From Channa striata (Eukaryota; Chordata; Actinopteri; Anabantiformes; Channidae): a DNA stretch of 64,000 nt. The stretch lies in contig CM065183.1 of the NCBI GenBank assembly GCA_033026295.1, positions 20,933,202 through 20,997,201 on the forward strand. Reading direction: 5' to 3'. A model generated the notes under the pieces. It had not been told where the DNA came from, searched no databases, and was given only the letters and a program-made list of their open reading frames with translations. Each line of letters opens with the position of its first letter. The stretch's first letter is position 1. The translations under genes and the position numbers were made by a program. Shown here in pieces: positions 25,628 through 38,286 of this stretch.

Positions 25628-25722
25628 ATCAAGTGCCGTTGAGCACTCAGCTTATCGGACTCAAACCGCGGACCTTGCAGCTGTGAGGCGGCAGCGCTAA
25701 CCACTGTGCCGCCCTGACATGA
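25628..25722 (-). mobile_element. tRNA-derived SINE head, reverse orientation
   Basis: Read on the - strand: GGGCGGCACAGTGGTTAGCGCTGCCGCCTCACAGCTGCAAGGTCCGCGGTTTGAGTCC. A and B boxes are recognisable. It lies against the + oriented AAATG-type tail at 25594-25624, so two SINE pieces meet here. Confidence 0.7.
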
Positions 25723-25999
25723 AGAATTATTGAATAAATTATAGATGCACATGTTGTAGCCGTTAGTTACCCTGAAACTCTTACTTGTCTCTACTGTCAC
25801 ATCCGATTCGTCTCCATCAAATAAGAGACTGTTAAACTGAGACAACGACTTTACGTCACAGCCTATTTTTAGAGTCTGCTGCTGAAATAAAGATCCTGGT
25901 CGGTGGGCTCCTGTGTCCTGGCCCCCGGTCACTGTAGCACTCTGCCGGTCCTGTCAGGACCTGGATTCACCGTGTCCTCTCTCTCTGCTCTGCTGCTCC

Positions 26000-27984
26000 T
26001 GCTGACACAAACTAAGAGGGATCTGCAGTGTGCGGGGATGATGGATGGTGTTCCTGTGCTGTTCTCTGTCTCTCTTTGTCGGCCCTTTGCCTCATGACCA
26101 GATCTCCGCCCTGCCTGTTCGCCTCAAGGGTAAAACATGGACACGAGCTGCTTAATCACAACTCCTTCCATTTTTATGGTCAGCTCTCGGCTCAGCAGCT
26201 CTTGCAGGAAAATCTGCACAATTAATATTTAAAACGCTATCATGCATCTCACGCGTGTGCTAGTTGGTAGCAGCTTTTCTCACATTAGGTCTCAGTTACA
26301 AATCAAATTTACATGTCTGGAGGGGAATGTAATATTTTCCGTTTACTGCATCGCTGTGATGTGTTGATGTGTTTTATGGCCATTTCCGTTGTCTCATACA
26401 AATACAGGATTAGCTACAGCAGCTGCCTGATAATCACAGTCAGATCCTTCATTTCTTCTGTGGTTCCTCAATGACAGGATGGTGACAGATGCATCTTATT
26501 TTGGAGGGATCTTATTTTGCACCTTTTTACCGTTAACTTAATGTTTTTATGGCTGAACTTTACCCACAAATGAGGTGAAATGTCTGGTTTATATAGCAGT
26601 TCTGTTGGCACTGATTATAATTATGATCAGAATAGTCAATTGAGCAGCTAATCATGCAGAGGTTTATGGAGTCTGTCAAATCAGAAATGGAGCACACACA
26701 GTGGAGAAGAGTGACCTAATGGTTCTTGGGCTGGTTTGGTCCCACAGGTTGGAGGGAAACTGGTGCGATGACTCCACTGCTGGTGCTAATTTTGCCAACT
26801 TCAGGCAAAAAATGGTAAACTGCAGCAATCAATTAGCCTCAGAAGTGGCCAAGGTGAACAGGAATATGAGTCAAATTTCTTTCTGATTCAGAGATGAGCA
26901 TGAAAAATATTAGCAGCAGCTACGTTCCCACCAGCTTTGCAACTCAGCAGTCCGGGTTCTGGTAGTGGTTTGGTAGTGGACAGTCCAGTCTGGTAGACCT
27001 GGACTGTCCTGCAGGTTAAGGCAGTGATGGAGACGAGGAGGGTTACAGGAGCAGAGGGACACACGTCATTCATCGGGCCAAGTTGAACATCACTGTGACG
27101 AGCTTGTGCGACATAACAACACGTATTTCCATCCAGAGTTGCATTAGTTTTTGTGTTTAAAACGGGAGAACTGGCTCAAATAACTAATAATGCTGAGGAG
27201 CATTAATCACTGCACCTATTAGCTTGGGCAAATTGATCGTTCTTCAAATGTGGATTTCAGGAATAGAAAAGGAGACTTGATGAGACTTTGATGAGCTGTT
27301 TTACAGTGAGTGGTGGTAAAGAGAAACTGCATCATGTCTTCTGCTCTTTAAACTCCTTCCTCTCTCATTATGTCGTGGTTTGATAACGTTCTCCCTCGCT
27401 CCTCTTCCTCACTTTCCCCCCAACGTGCCGTCCGCCCTCATCAATTCAGCAAGCTTAATACTTCATCTGCCGCTGCACAGCAGCGAGAGCGGGCGCTCCT
27501 CGTTAGTCATGTGTCCTGTGCAGACGCAGTCATCGCTCACGTGTTTTATTATGCTAACAACATAAGGAAGGAGAATCTGCTGCTGAGAGAAAGTTTCACC
27601 CGGTGACTGTGAGACTTTACATTTTTGGACACTTTCAGATTAAGTTTCACATGTGAAAAAAGTGAAACCTTTCTCCATTCCCCATGTCTCCAGCAAACTG
27701 GAAGATGCTCAGTGAAGAGTTGGTCACAGGATGCAGCCATACCAAAAGCTTTTGTCCAGGACTTGGGAAAAACTCAGAGACTGGAAGCATCAGAGGCACA
27801 TGAGATCTTCTCACAGAGGAGAGGTGTTAAAGTGCCCTGCCTGTGTTAGTTTTGGTCAAAAAGAGCTGAAGACAGAGGAAGGACGAAGACAGCACGTTGC
27901 AACGAAACATCCCCGGATAGAAGTAGGGGGAAGGTTGTGCCACGTGCATTTTTTTGTGTGTGCACTAAAACATTTACCAAACAT
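26000..27984. other. No gene recognised; single-copy AT/homeodomain-core sequence
   Basis: AATAATGCTGAGGAGCATTAATCAC near 27187-27211 and the block 27400-27560 look like regulatory rather than coding DNA. No ORF of interest. Confidence 0.4.
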
Positions 27985-28081
27985 TTAGCAGTTGACCTCT
28001 GTCTGGATGTTAAAGTACTGAGACAAACAAGAATAAAATCTAAGTTTAGGATATCAAAAAGTGCTTGTTTCATGGATCAGG

Positions 28082-28126
<45 letters not shown>

Positions 28127-28425
28127 AAGAGACGGAAGAGTTCTGTTTTCAGCAGTGTTTTAAATGAACACTGATTTTGGCCATTTTATTTCTGTAAATT
28201 CTGTGTGGCACTGCACCATCTGCACCTCAATGAATGAAGGCACAACAGGTTGCAAATCCTAGTGGATTCCCAAATGCAGTGACCTCTGTCTGGATGTTAA
28301 TAGTACTGAGACCAAAGAACCTAAATCGTGCTTGTCTGGGATCAGGCTTTTGTGGAACACTGATGTTCCATTTTATTTCTGTAAATTCAGCACCATCTGC
28401 ACCTCAAGTACACAACAGGTTGGCC
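27985..28425 (+). repeat. Imperfect tandem duplication with poly-T insertion
   Basis: Unit 1 (about 27989-28240) and unit 2 (about 28278-28415) share GACCTCTGTCTGGATGTTAA, GTACTGAGAC, GTGCTTGT, GGATCAGGCTTTT, AACACTGAT, CCATTTTATTTCTGTAAATTC, CACCATCTGCACCTCAA and CACAACAGGTT in order. Unit 1 is longer because of a 39-base poly-T tract at 28083-28121 and other insertions. Confidence 0.8.
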
Positions 28426-28477
28426 TGAACTGGCCTGAACTGGAGGAGCCAGGGAGGAACAAATTGCTCAGTGTAAT

Positions 28478-28830
28478 TGAGTTAACCTATCACAGGAGAG
28501 TGAGGTGATATCTAGAAAGGGAGGGAGATGATGATGAGGAGGAGGAGGAGGGGGGTGCGAGTGAAAAGGCTGCATTAGGGTCTTTGTATTGCAGAGAGAA
28601 TAAAACTCCCCTTTGAGACGAACACAATGGAGAAAATAGTCACTTATTTCCTGATTATGAAGCCTGCGTGTTTTTGACTGAGCGCCCTCCCACAGGCCGG
28701 GAGTCAATTCCACATCGATGCTATCTGATCATAATATAGCGCTGTAATTAAATCCCCAGCCTCGTCCAAGCATTAACATACGTTATGTTTTGTTACTATG
28801 GTAACGCAGCCCGAGGAGCCCAACGGCATC
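28478..28830. other. Single-copy noncoding stretch with X-box, conserved-element candidate
   Basis: A repeat-free block between the tandem duplication at 28.0-28.4 kb and 28.83 kb contains TGTAATTAAATC, an X-box and no coding frame. A regulatory element is plausible but unproven. Confidence 0.3.
28792..28805. promoter_or_regulatory. X-box (RFX) motif
   Basis: GTTACTATGGTAAC fits the X-box consensus RYYNYYN(1-3)RRNRAC exactly and is nearly palindromic. It lies in a single-copy, conserved-looking stretch (28480-28830). Binding by RFX factors is inferred from the motif only. Confidence 0.45.
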
Positions 28831-29299
28831 GTTCACAGTATTGATAATGTTAAACAGCAGCGTGTGTTCCCCTGAATGAACAGCTCAGCACGCACAGGAA
28901 GACGTGTGTTCATTCGATCTCCGATGCTGTGGAGATGTTTTTGGGAAACAGGCTTGGACGAGAAACCCGACACCCTCCTCATGTCTGTGTGCACAGTAAC
29001 GTCCACCCTGCACAGCTCTAACCTCACCGCCTGCAGTGACCTCCTGGAATCTGACGTCACTAACAGGAAACATCGAAACAATCAAATCAAATTATCTTTA
29101 GGCAAAATGTTGAAACTCGTTTCACTGCTGCTGTTTTTTAATAGTTTGCTCATTTCTGGGCACATATCTTTGTTACATCTCAAAAAATCTTACACTGGAA
29201 ATCTGCTCACGCAATGTTTTATTCTAATTCTGTGTTCATATATCGTCAGTCTCTGAAGACTCATCCTATCTTGAAAAAGGTTGGAGGATCATGTAAACA

Positions 29300-30959
29300 G
29301 CAGGCAGAAACCTGATGAAAAAGACACGTTTTAAATAAAAATGCTAAATGAAATAGAGATAAAACATGTTAGTTAGTGTTTCTGTTTAAAACCCTGCAGA
29401 AATGTATTTTCATTAAATGATTAAGCTTTTTAATGAGCACAAACTGAACACGATCAGCTGTTTCCGAACAAGCCCCACAACAATGGAGCATTATTGGTCA
29501 GTCAGTGCCACCCTGTGATGCAACGACAACACTACACCTCTGTTCTGCTTTACTGTCTCCAAATAATTTAGATTCACAGAATCTATTCACCGAATATCAT
29601 CCTTTCAGTTTCACTCATTCACTTGTTCTGAATTATTTTATGTCTTTGCTCATTACCTCTTTCCCCACATCTCCCTCTTGCTCACTGTTCTTCTTCACCT
29701 CCATACCCTCCTCTAACTGCATCTCTTTTTTTCTTTGACCTTTTCTGGCTAGTCTTGAATATCCTCCTCCTCCTACTATATATGTATGTATATATGATAT
29801 ATATACATACATATATATATATATATAACAGGAGCAGTCAAGCAGCTCCTCAGGCTGCAGAAAGAGCACTTAATTAAAAGCACTAACAACCCTTACTGTG
29901 CTGCAACATTTTCCTGCTCATGCATTATTAATGTGGCTCTGTGTTATCATTTGCAGCTGGTGTGTGTGTGAGTGTGTGTGTGATCCCTTTGTTAACAAGT
30001 GCCACCATGTGTGATGGTGATTTTCACTTGCCTGTGCTCATTAAAAGCTGAATGTCTGACAGTGAGTGAACAAGACAGTCAAAGAGTTGATCTTCTGTTG
30101 TCTCTTTACATATCGCACTAATGCACGAGCATCACGGTCATCAGATTTACGCCGTCCACCGCAGCTTCACACCAGATTTACTCATGAATAAATAAATAAA
30201 TCTAAATGACTATGCTGCTTCAGTCACCAGACAGCTCAGGCTCCTGCAACGACACAAACCCTCTCTAACTCACTCAGACATTTTTCCTCTTGGATCCGAA
30301 CTTTTTTGTCTCTCTTATGATCATTTTTTTCCCCTTTCTGGCACAACTGAAAGGGAGACAGAAGAACTACAAAAAGAAGCTGTTTTGTCCTTTTTTTGGT
30401 TGTTTTTTTTTTTGGGGAAACTTTTTTGTGTTTCTCTCTTATTTTTGATATCTCTTTTATGATAATTTTTTGTTTGTTTCTGGTCATTTCATCCCTCTGT
30501 GGTCCTTTTTGCCCCTCCTCAGATCATTTTTATTAAATTTATTTGTTTGTTTTTATTGTAATTTTGAATTTTGAATCACTTTGCAACAATAAACATCATC
30601 AATCACTTCATATAAATATATATAATAGGCGAAAACAACTTCCGCCATTCAAACTTTTAATTCTGTTTTCCTGAGCTGAAGTCTCTTCCTGGTCATTGAA
30701 CGAAACAGCGCCCCCTGTGCCGTAGCAGGGCTAACTTCAACCAGCGCATGCGGTCAAACTTGGTATTACACCGTTATTTACAACGCAAATGTAAAGTTGG
30801 AATAAGCCTAAAAACACGTTGAAAATGTGGTCAGCGATGATTTAATGCAAAACTGTTGATGGGGAGCGAAACAAACTGATGGTGAAGGTAGTTTTCATGG
30901 CTGTCAGTAGAAGAAAGCTAAAAACATTCTTTAAATAACAGAAAATGGGGAGTTGGTGT
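29300..30959. other. No gene recognised; AT- and T-rich
   Basis: Contains the inverted repeat at 29777, AATAAATAAATAAAT at 30187-30201 and long T-rich tracts at 30300-30600. Minus frames here are Lys-rich by composition. Confidence 0.6.
29777..29817. repeat. Perfect AT-rich inverted repeat
   Basis: A 19-base arm (TATATATGTATGTATATAT) and its exact complement are separated by three bases, so the DNA could form a hairpin or cruciform. An AT run continues to 29827. Confidence 0.9.
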
Positions 30960-31046
30960 GTTTTCAGCCTTGCTAGCTATGCTAACTGCTAAGCTAGCGG
31001 TGACGTGAGCGCAGAGGAACAAACGAAGTTTCATCCGAGTTTTAAG
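30960..31046 (+). promoter_or_regulatory. Candidate first exon / promoter of an unidentified transcript
   Basis: A compact stretch with repeated GCTAGC/GCTAACT words, of a kind often seen near fish transcription starts, carries a CRE-like TGACGTGA at 31001-31008 and ends in an AAG / GTGAGT donor at 31047. There is no long coding frame across it. It would be a noncoding first exon on the + strand. Support is only compositional and from the donor. Confidence 0.22.
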
Positions 31047-32779
31047 GTGAGTTCAATAAATCTGCAAATCTGCATCTTTGATTTCGTGTGTGTGGAGTCA
31101 CACTGGGTCAGTGTTCGCATCAGTTTTTAAACGCGCCAATTCATTAAAATATCCAGCTTTTATGAAATCAGTAAATAATGGTCATCCCCCTAGCTTAAAT
31201 ATAATGGTAATTTTTCACTTCTGTATTTGACACACTTGGAATTCCTGTTAATTTCTGCCGTGTACTTTTACTGTGTGAAGTGCTTCATATACCTTTAAAT
31301 GTGTTTATAGTATAGTTTAAATATAGATAGAATACAAATATAGTTTAAATTCCCTCGTAGTTTTCTAGGACCTATTTATCCCTGTGCTGTATCACCAAGT
31401 CTTCTTCCTTTATTTCTTTGATTAGCAAAGATTTAGTGCTGCTATGTATTTTTTTTATTCTCCCTAAAGCAGAATTCCCGAGAATTGTTTTATTACCAAA
31501 ATTAAGTATGTGCACTGCAGTGCTACTTTTTCCCTTTCCCCCTTCACACTCGTCTAATTTTATTTGAAAAAACATAGAAAGCTTTAGTTAATCTTGTATA
31601 TCCTTCAAAGACTCTTCCAGTCTCCAAACTATAATTCAAGAGGATGTTGAGTGGAGGCTTCTCTCATGTCTTCTCCCATTCCGAGTCAGACTAATCCAAT
31701 ATGATTACTAATTAAATCACTCCAGAATCTGTGGCCCACTTAATGCATTACCTGCCTTAATTGTTGGGATGAAGAAGAGCTTCTGTGACAAGACAGGAAA
31801 TAGGATAGATGATGGGTATCTTTTGAAGCAAGTCGGGAGCTGCAGAGGAGGAAAGGAGACATTTCCTGGAATTAGAATTGGAGTCACATGATGGCTTACA
31901 GTTTTAAAGTCAAGACGGGGGTCTACACCCGAAAGGGAACTCAGCAGTGTTTCATGAAGTCAAGGCATCGTAGAACAAGTGAGTGGATTTGGGCATTGTC
32001 TGTCTGCCGCTTTTTCACTTTCTTTAATAGTCACAACAGTTGTTTGGCTAAATGAACAGGTTTTCCTGTACACTGATCCGGGTTGACTTGGAACTTGAGT
32101 GCATCAAACACGCTACCATAGAGCACATTTTTCTTAATGTGCCTTTTAAAGAATCATCCTTCTAAAGCAATTAATAATTTTAGGACATGAGTGGAGCTTT
32201 ATGGCACAGACCAACAAATAACCGAACATGAGTAGAACAGGGTGACTGTTGCTCTTAGCATCATTTATGCTGTTAATTTAGGAACTGACCAAAGCTTTCA
32301 TTTAATAGCCGTCATCGAATGCTTTTCTGACAATGTTGAATATATGTTATGAACTACATTGAAGCTATACAGTATAATCAGTACATTTCTTTGTATTTAT
32401 AGGGTTAGTGTTTAGATTTCATTTGGCTAAGTGTATTTCCACCATACAACTTTACACAGATTCTAGTAGCACTAGTAGAACGAGCACTGCCAGCAGGCGG
32501 CACTGTTGTTTCAGCCAAAGTTTTCCGGTCTGTTCCACTTTTCTTCGTCCTGTGCAGCTCCAGTCATTGGACCCTCACACACATACACACACTGCGTGCT
32601 TGTTGTCAGGTATCAGGTGTCAGACTACCAACCACACACTTAAGGGAGTGTCGCTACAACACCTGAGAAGCTGAGAAACCCTCTCAGAGCTCAAAGTGGA
32701 GAACATAATAGATGCCGCTCAACTGTGAAAAATAAACTTTTGTTTTAAGACACACTCACAATAAATAAATAATAACATA

Positions 32780-32828
32780 TAGAATCGAACCACCGACCCT
32801 GTGGCCTACTGAGCTATAGCAGCCAGAT
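32780..32828 (-). mobile_element. tRNA-derived SINE head, reverse orientation
   Basis: On the - strand: GCTGCTATAGCTCAGTAGGCCACAGGGTCGGTGGTTCGATTC. It has A-box (TAGCTCAGTAGG) and B-box (GGTTCGATTC) words. It is too short and lacks the paired arms of a functional tRNA gene. Confidence 0.55.
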
Positions 32829-35088
32829 TAACACCATTCATATGCATGTAATGCTCAAAGAAAAGAAGTCTTTTTTTTTTTGCTGCTAATTGCCCCTGAA
32901 GCATCTTTAAAGATGTATAAATATATTTTATGGTTTTTCTGAGTTATTTGTTCAATGCCGTATGTGTATAATGTATAAGTTTGGTAAGACTAGAAGAAAT
33001 ATTTTGTACAAAGCTTAATAAGGTTACATTTAATAAATATCAGGATTAGTTTTCACGCTTATTTCTGCCCGTTTTTATGAGGCCACTTCTAAAGCATGTG
33101 TACATGAGAAATAACACACCTGTCATTTTATTGGTAGGAATCGGTGTGTATTATGTGTATATAATGTTCATCCCTCAACATTTTGCCACCACAGGAAAAG
33201 CTAAGTTTCTGTTGCTCTGTGAAAAAGGACAACGGGCTTAATCTGACTTACTCAGGCCTACCTGCTGTTACTGGGAGAACGTTGCAGAGGACGTACTGAT
33301 TGGCTATCGGCCTCCAGCTCCATTGGTGTGACCACGCTTCTGTTGTCTCATACCTCAACAGCTGTAATGAGAGAGGGGAGGCAGGGAGGGGGGAGGCGGG
33401 GGAGGCCTTTTTCCCTCCTGTAGGGAAGCTGTTGAGCTTAATGTTTAATAAGACACTGGACACAGAAGGAAACCCGATCCTCTCCGGAGAGGGCGGCATG
33501 TGTGAGTGTGTGTTGTTGTGTTTGTGCACTTGTGTGTGCGCCCTCTCCGTGCATTTGTTGTGTGAGCATCCAAGCGTGCTGCATTATTCGCTGGTCAATG
33601 TGTGATTCAGATACACTGTGCTGATTGGGCCCTGTTGTAATCGACTCAAGGCCAGATAGTATTTCTCCTCAGATCCCAGTTTCGGAGAAAACAGCTCTGG
33701 TTGTCACCCTGACTCATTTTTCTTTGTCTTTTAAAAAGCCCCAACAATTCCATTTTTAAAATCAACATTACATTATGACTTAAACATATTAAGAGTGTGG
33801 TAGCTCATTAGCATGAAAGCATGGGAAATTGACTCCCCGCTTTGTAGCTCTGCAGAATTTGGTTGCTGGTTTTTGCTTGGTGTTTTGGTTTTACTGGAAA
33901 TATAGACAGTATTTATTTTTGGCATTTATGTGCAATATATGTCAGCATATATTGGCTAAATAAATACACAAAATGCGTGTTAATATGTGTGTTTTGTGTC
34001 ACATTGTAACAAAGAAACTCTGCACCAAACACTTTCCAATTCTCACTTATAATTATCGTTTTTCCCTGTATGGGCCCTTAATATACTTTAATATACTTTT
34101 ATTTACATTTTTCACGTTTACGTTCAGAGGTTCAGTTTTGTGACATTACAAATCTGGTTGCAATCCCCCTTAGGTCTTGGATATACTTTCTTTTAACTAC
34201 ATGTTCGAATGTGAATTATGGTGACCTTGTGCACCCTATTGGTAGTAGCACCAGTAGACCAATGTGGAAATATCTAGCAAACTCAGATGCGGCTTTATAT
34301 CACCAGAACAATAGCGGAATGTGTAGCAGAACAACTAACAACTGAGCTTATTCTGCACCACCCACATCTACATACCTGCCATTTATGTTGTTGTTGCCTT
34401 TTTCTTTATCATGATCTCAACATAAATCTATTCCAGTGTTGCCAGGGCATCGGTTTGATGTTTGGTCAAAATTTGGAAGCTCATGAGGAAGGATCTCTGT
34501 TCCTGATCTCTAGTGGGTAACATTTCCAATCCCCCAAACCTACATAAAGTCGGACGAACATGGTCAGTGATGCTGCCGTGCTCCTTCCCACACACACACG
34601 TTGGTGAACGTAGCAGGCATTGGAGGCGGTTTTGGAGTTGTTTGATCCCCTGTGGCTAAGATTCAGTTGTTTCAGGCTTATGATGTTGGGGTCTGTATCG
34701 AAGTATCGGCCTGAGGGAATTTTATGATTATACTTTAGGAGCCATGAAGTACAGTAGGTTTTATTAGGACACAGTTCGGCAAACAACCACCAAGTGTTTG
34801 GATGATTAAAAACAAACAGAAACCTGAAGGAATCACGTTGAATGTGCCTGTGCTTACCTTATTGCTTGTTTTACGGATATGAGTGCCAGGCCATATCCTG
34901 TTGGAGAAAAGTGAAAATGAGCGTTCTTTTCCAGCAGCTGCAGGCCTGCTCATTGTGTTGACTGTTTTTCCCATTCATCACAGCCCCAGTGTACCTTTTT
35001 ATTTTGTGTCTCATTGAAATGCCTGTGGAACAACCTTCTCATTCAGATGAAAGACGTTTGCTTCCTCTCTCCTGTTGAAGGATGCAAC

Positions 35089-35104
35089 GTAATTACGTAA
35101 TTAC
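35089..35104. promoter_or_regulatory. Palindromic double homeodomain site
   Basis: GTAATTACGTAATTAC is a perfect 16-base palindrome containing two TAATTA cores. It could bind a paired homeodomain dimer. No gene adjoins. Confidence 0.3.
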
Positions 35105-38100
35105 ATCTTTCTCCAGTGTATCATATCCGCTGTTTTGACCTTCTTCACCTCCTTTGATACATTCCTGTTAACAAAGCTGTTTACAAGTTTTTACTTCAGT
35201 AACACTTTTCTTTGCCTTTTTTAGCATTGGTTTCATGACCTAATGTTGGGTGACACCAAGCGTGTTTTGATTAAATACTCCGAAAACCCTAATCAGCAAT
35301 GCAGCAGTCGTATTGAAGTGCCATGCTTTTTATGTCGTTGTCAGATTTCTTTGAGTGAGCAAAGACAAGCTGTAATTTGTGTGATTAGGTTTTTCAGTTG
35401 GATCTTATGGAGTTCATAATCAGTTTAAGTTTTCCTAGTCGTCATCACGTGACCTAAATGTAGATCATTAGTCATGGGGCAAGTCGTTCATATACGGCCG
35501 TATTTCTGTCGAACAAAGGGTTTTGCTGTCCAGTTTGCCTCACTAGTTCTCAGAAGGACTTCTGGATGAAGTGGAAGATTGTGCCCGTATCAAACCCTTT
35601 TTCTTTAAAACCTTACAGGCCTCTGAATTAAGCAACTTAGTAATTTCTCATTATTAGTTACTCAGCTGTGTTCATTGAATTAAAACATCATGCTGCCAGC
35701 AAACAATACATTATTTGCCAATTGTCCAGACATATACTATAATTTTTCAGAAGCTCATCACAACAGAAAAGTCTCATGACAGCAGGACCTCACATACAGT
35801 CTAAACTAGATCACACACATCGCTTTCCGTCCACAGCTGTGTGCAGCAGAGCAGCTGGATGAACACTGAGACTACAGTTCATATCAACCACATGGCGTTT
35901 CATTGCCGGTATTAATACAGCTTTTACTCATCAACGGTCACAGTGAATGGCTATTCTGCTGTAGTCACGTGTTCTCTGTTGGCTGAAGCCACTGGCCTGC
36001 CTCCTGTCCTGGGACTCGGGTAGAGTTACTGGCCAGCTAAAGCCTCTGATGTATTATTCATCTACTCATGTCAAATATTACAGGGGAACAGGGGAACATG
36101 GGGAGGGGCCTGGCATGCGCTGGTGCACCACAGGGTCATAAAGTGGCCACAAACAGGCTGGCGAATGAGCGCGCTGGCAACCAGACTGTAGTGCTCTGTG
36201 CTGTGTGATGCACCTGTCACACTGTCCCGGAGAACACTGTTATTCCTCTTCTGCAAACGTCCCACCTGTTTCTGTGCGGTTGCTCCTAGGCCAAACTTTG
36301 CTTTACTGCCTGTAAACCTCGGTTCATTATAAACCTCATTTGGTTAAGCCGTAACTACCAAATTTTTAACATAGCAAAAACAAGTACAGTGTCACTGCAA
36401 AAGGTCAGATAATCCAGCTCGACCCAGGCACTGAATTTATCTAGATTTAAGTCATATTGTATCTTATTTGGCTGGATAGTTACATGCACTATGTACATTT
36501 TGGACTGTAGCAATTTGTTGTTGGCTGGTGCATCATGGTACAGCCAGTGTTCCCCTTCTGTGTGTTTGTTTGTTTTATTAATTATTCAGTGAAGAAAAAG
36601 TCAAGAATCATTTTCATCCCAGGAAAAGAGATCTTTACCATCTGCATGTGGAAATTCAAACCTTATTAGTTTTAGTTTGTTAGCAGAGGAATATGGGCCT
36701 CTGGTTCTTAATAACCACACTTACTTAGAATCACTTAAATGGTTTTACTGTATACGGCTTTGCAATGACAATATGTAGCATGTGACAACAGGAAAATGTG
36801 ATTTGACAGTATGACTTGTTCATTTTGTTGTCTCCTCTACAGCAAAAACTTTTATTATATGGGAGACACTTTCTGTTCTTCCACACAGACAAGTGCAGTC
36901 ACATGCTCGTAACAAAGCCCAGACTTAGAAGAACTGGGATTAGAGAAGGCGACAACGGTTGTCATTTCAGCTGCAAACACGGACTAAGTTTACACAGTTG
37001 AAACTGTTGTTTGATGAGTTCCTCCTGATGCTTGATAGGTATGGTTATCTGATTTATGAAATGAGTTATATCAGCATATGACAGTTTGGTCAGGTTTTAA
37101 GACCCTGCTACTGTACAGCAGATGAAAATCCACAAATGTGGACTATAGTACAGCAGTGGCATTGAGATCCCAAGACTTTGCTTCAGTAACAAGCTAAACC
37201 ACATATGTTCCGTTTTCCGAGTGAGACCTGGAATTAGCCAAATGGCTGTTGACCGGCATCTATTACTGTGTATTCACAACATGTGGAGGAGCGTGAGATG
37301 TTCTGAACAGGGTGAAAAAAACCTGACCCTTTGCCTGCAGACAATGCCTGAGGGTATGTGAGGGGTATGGAAGCAATAATAGCCCTGCCTAAAAATAAAA
37401 GAGGCAAAATGACAGTGGAGGATACCGTTACAAAGAGCCCCACTGGACAAATAGGAGGCATGGCGCTTTGAAGAGTTTTTCACAAAAGACGGACCACACG
37501 CCCCCCTCTCCCTCCGCTGCTGCCTCCCACTCTGCTCTCCCTCCGATCAGGTTCCCATTACTGGCGAGGCCACACAGTGGAGAGGGCAGGAGGGGATTGA
37601 AATGCCTGTCAGAAGCCACTCGTCTGTGTCCGGCCTTCATGGCTCATGTGAGGCATGCAAGCAGTGGGACGGCACGCAAATGCCAACACACACACACAGT
37701 CGGACAAACACATGCATCCCTAGCAGAACTTTTATTGTCAGTTTGTCTCCTGAATCCGGTTTAAACCTGATTGTGATTCTAAATGTAATCCTTTAATGAG
37801 GGCTCTAAACGAACTATTTTCACCATCCTCACAGAACCGTGTCAACATTCACTGTAAGCCATTCCAAGTTTAATGTGAACCATCCTGTAGCAGGAGGGGC
37901 ACGGTCCTGATTCTGAACTCATCCCTTAAATATTAGGTATCTGCCAACTGATTCTGATGTGATAGCGTTCTGAAGTCTTTCTAAAGTAAATGTGGATGCA
38001 AAAGGTATCGTACATGCTAATCAGACACACTTTATTTTTTCCAGAGCTACTTGATCCAAATAGCCAGCTGAATTGCTTTTGATTAAAAGTTGTTACGTTT

Positions 38101-38252
38101 ATAAGCTTAGATATCTGTATCGATATGAAGGAAAGACCAACTGGGAAAATGTGACTTCTGTAGCTGATATGATGGGTTTGTCTAGAGTCAAGATGGAGCC
38201 ACTGACATTTGCTTCTGTTTCACTTGCACAGTGGTTGTATGTGGTGAACTTG

Positions 38253-38253
<1 letters not shown>

Positions 38254-38285
<32 letters not shown>
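38254..38285. repeat. CA microsatellite
   Basis: Uninterrupted CA run, the only long one between 19 kb and 58.8 kb. Confidence 0.95.

Positions 38286-38286
<1 letters not shown>

Noticed and set aside
32780..32828. Possible tRNA gene on the minus strand
   Set aside because: A and B boxes are present but the arms do not pair and the ends do not match; SINE head.
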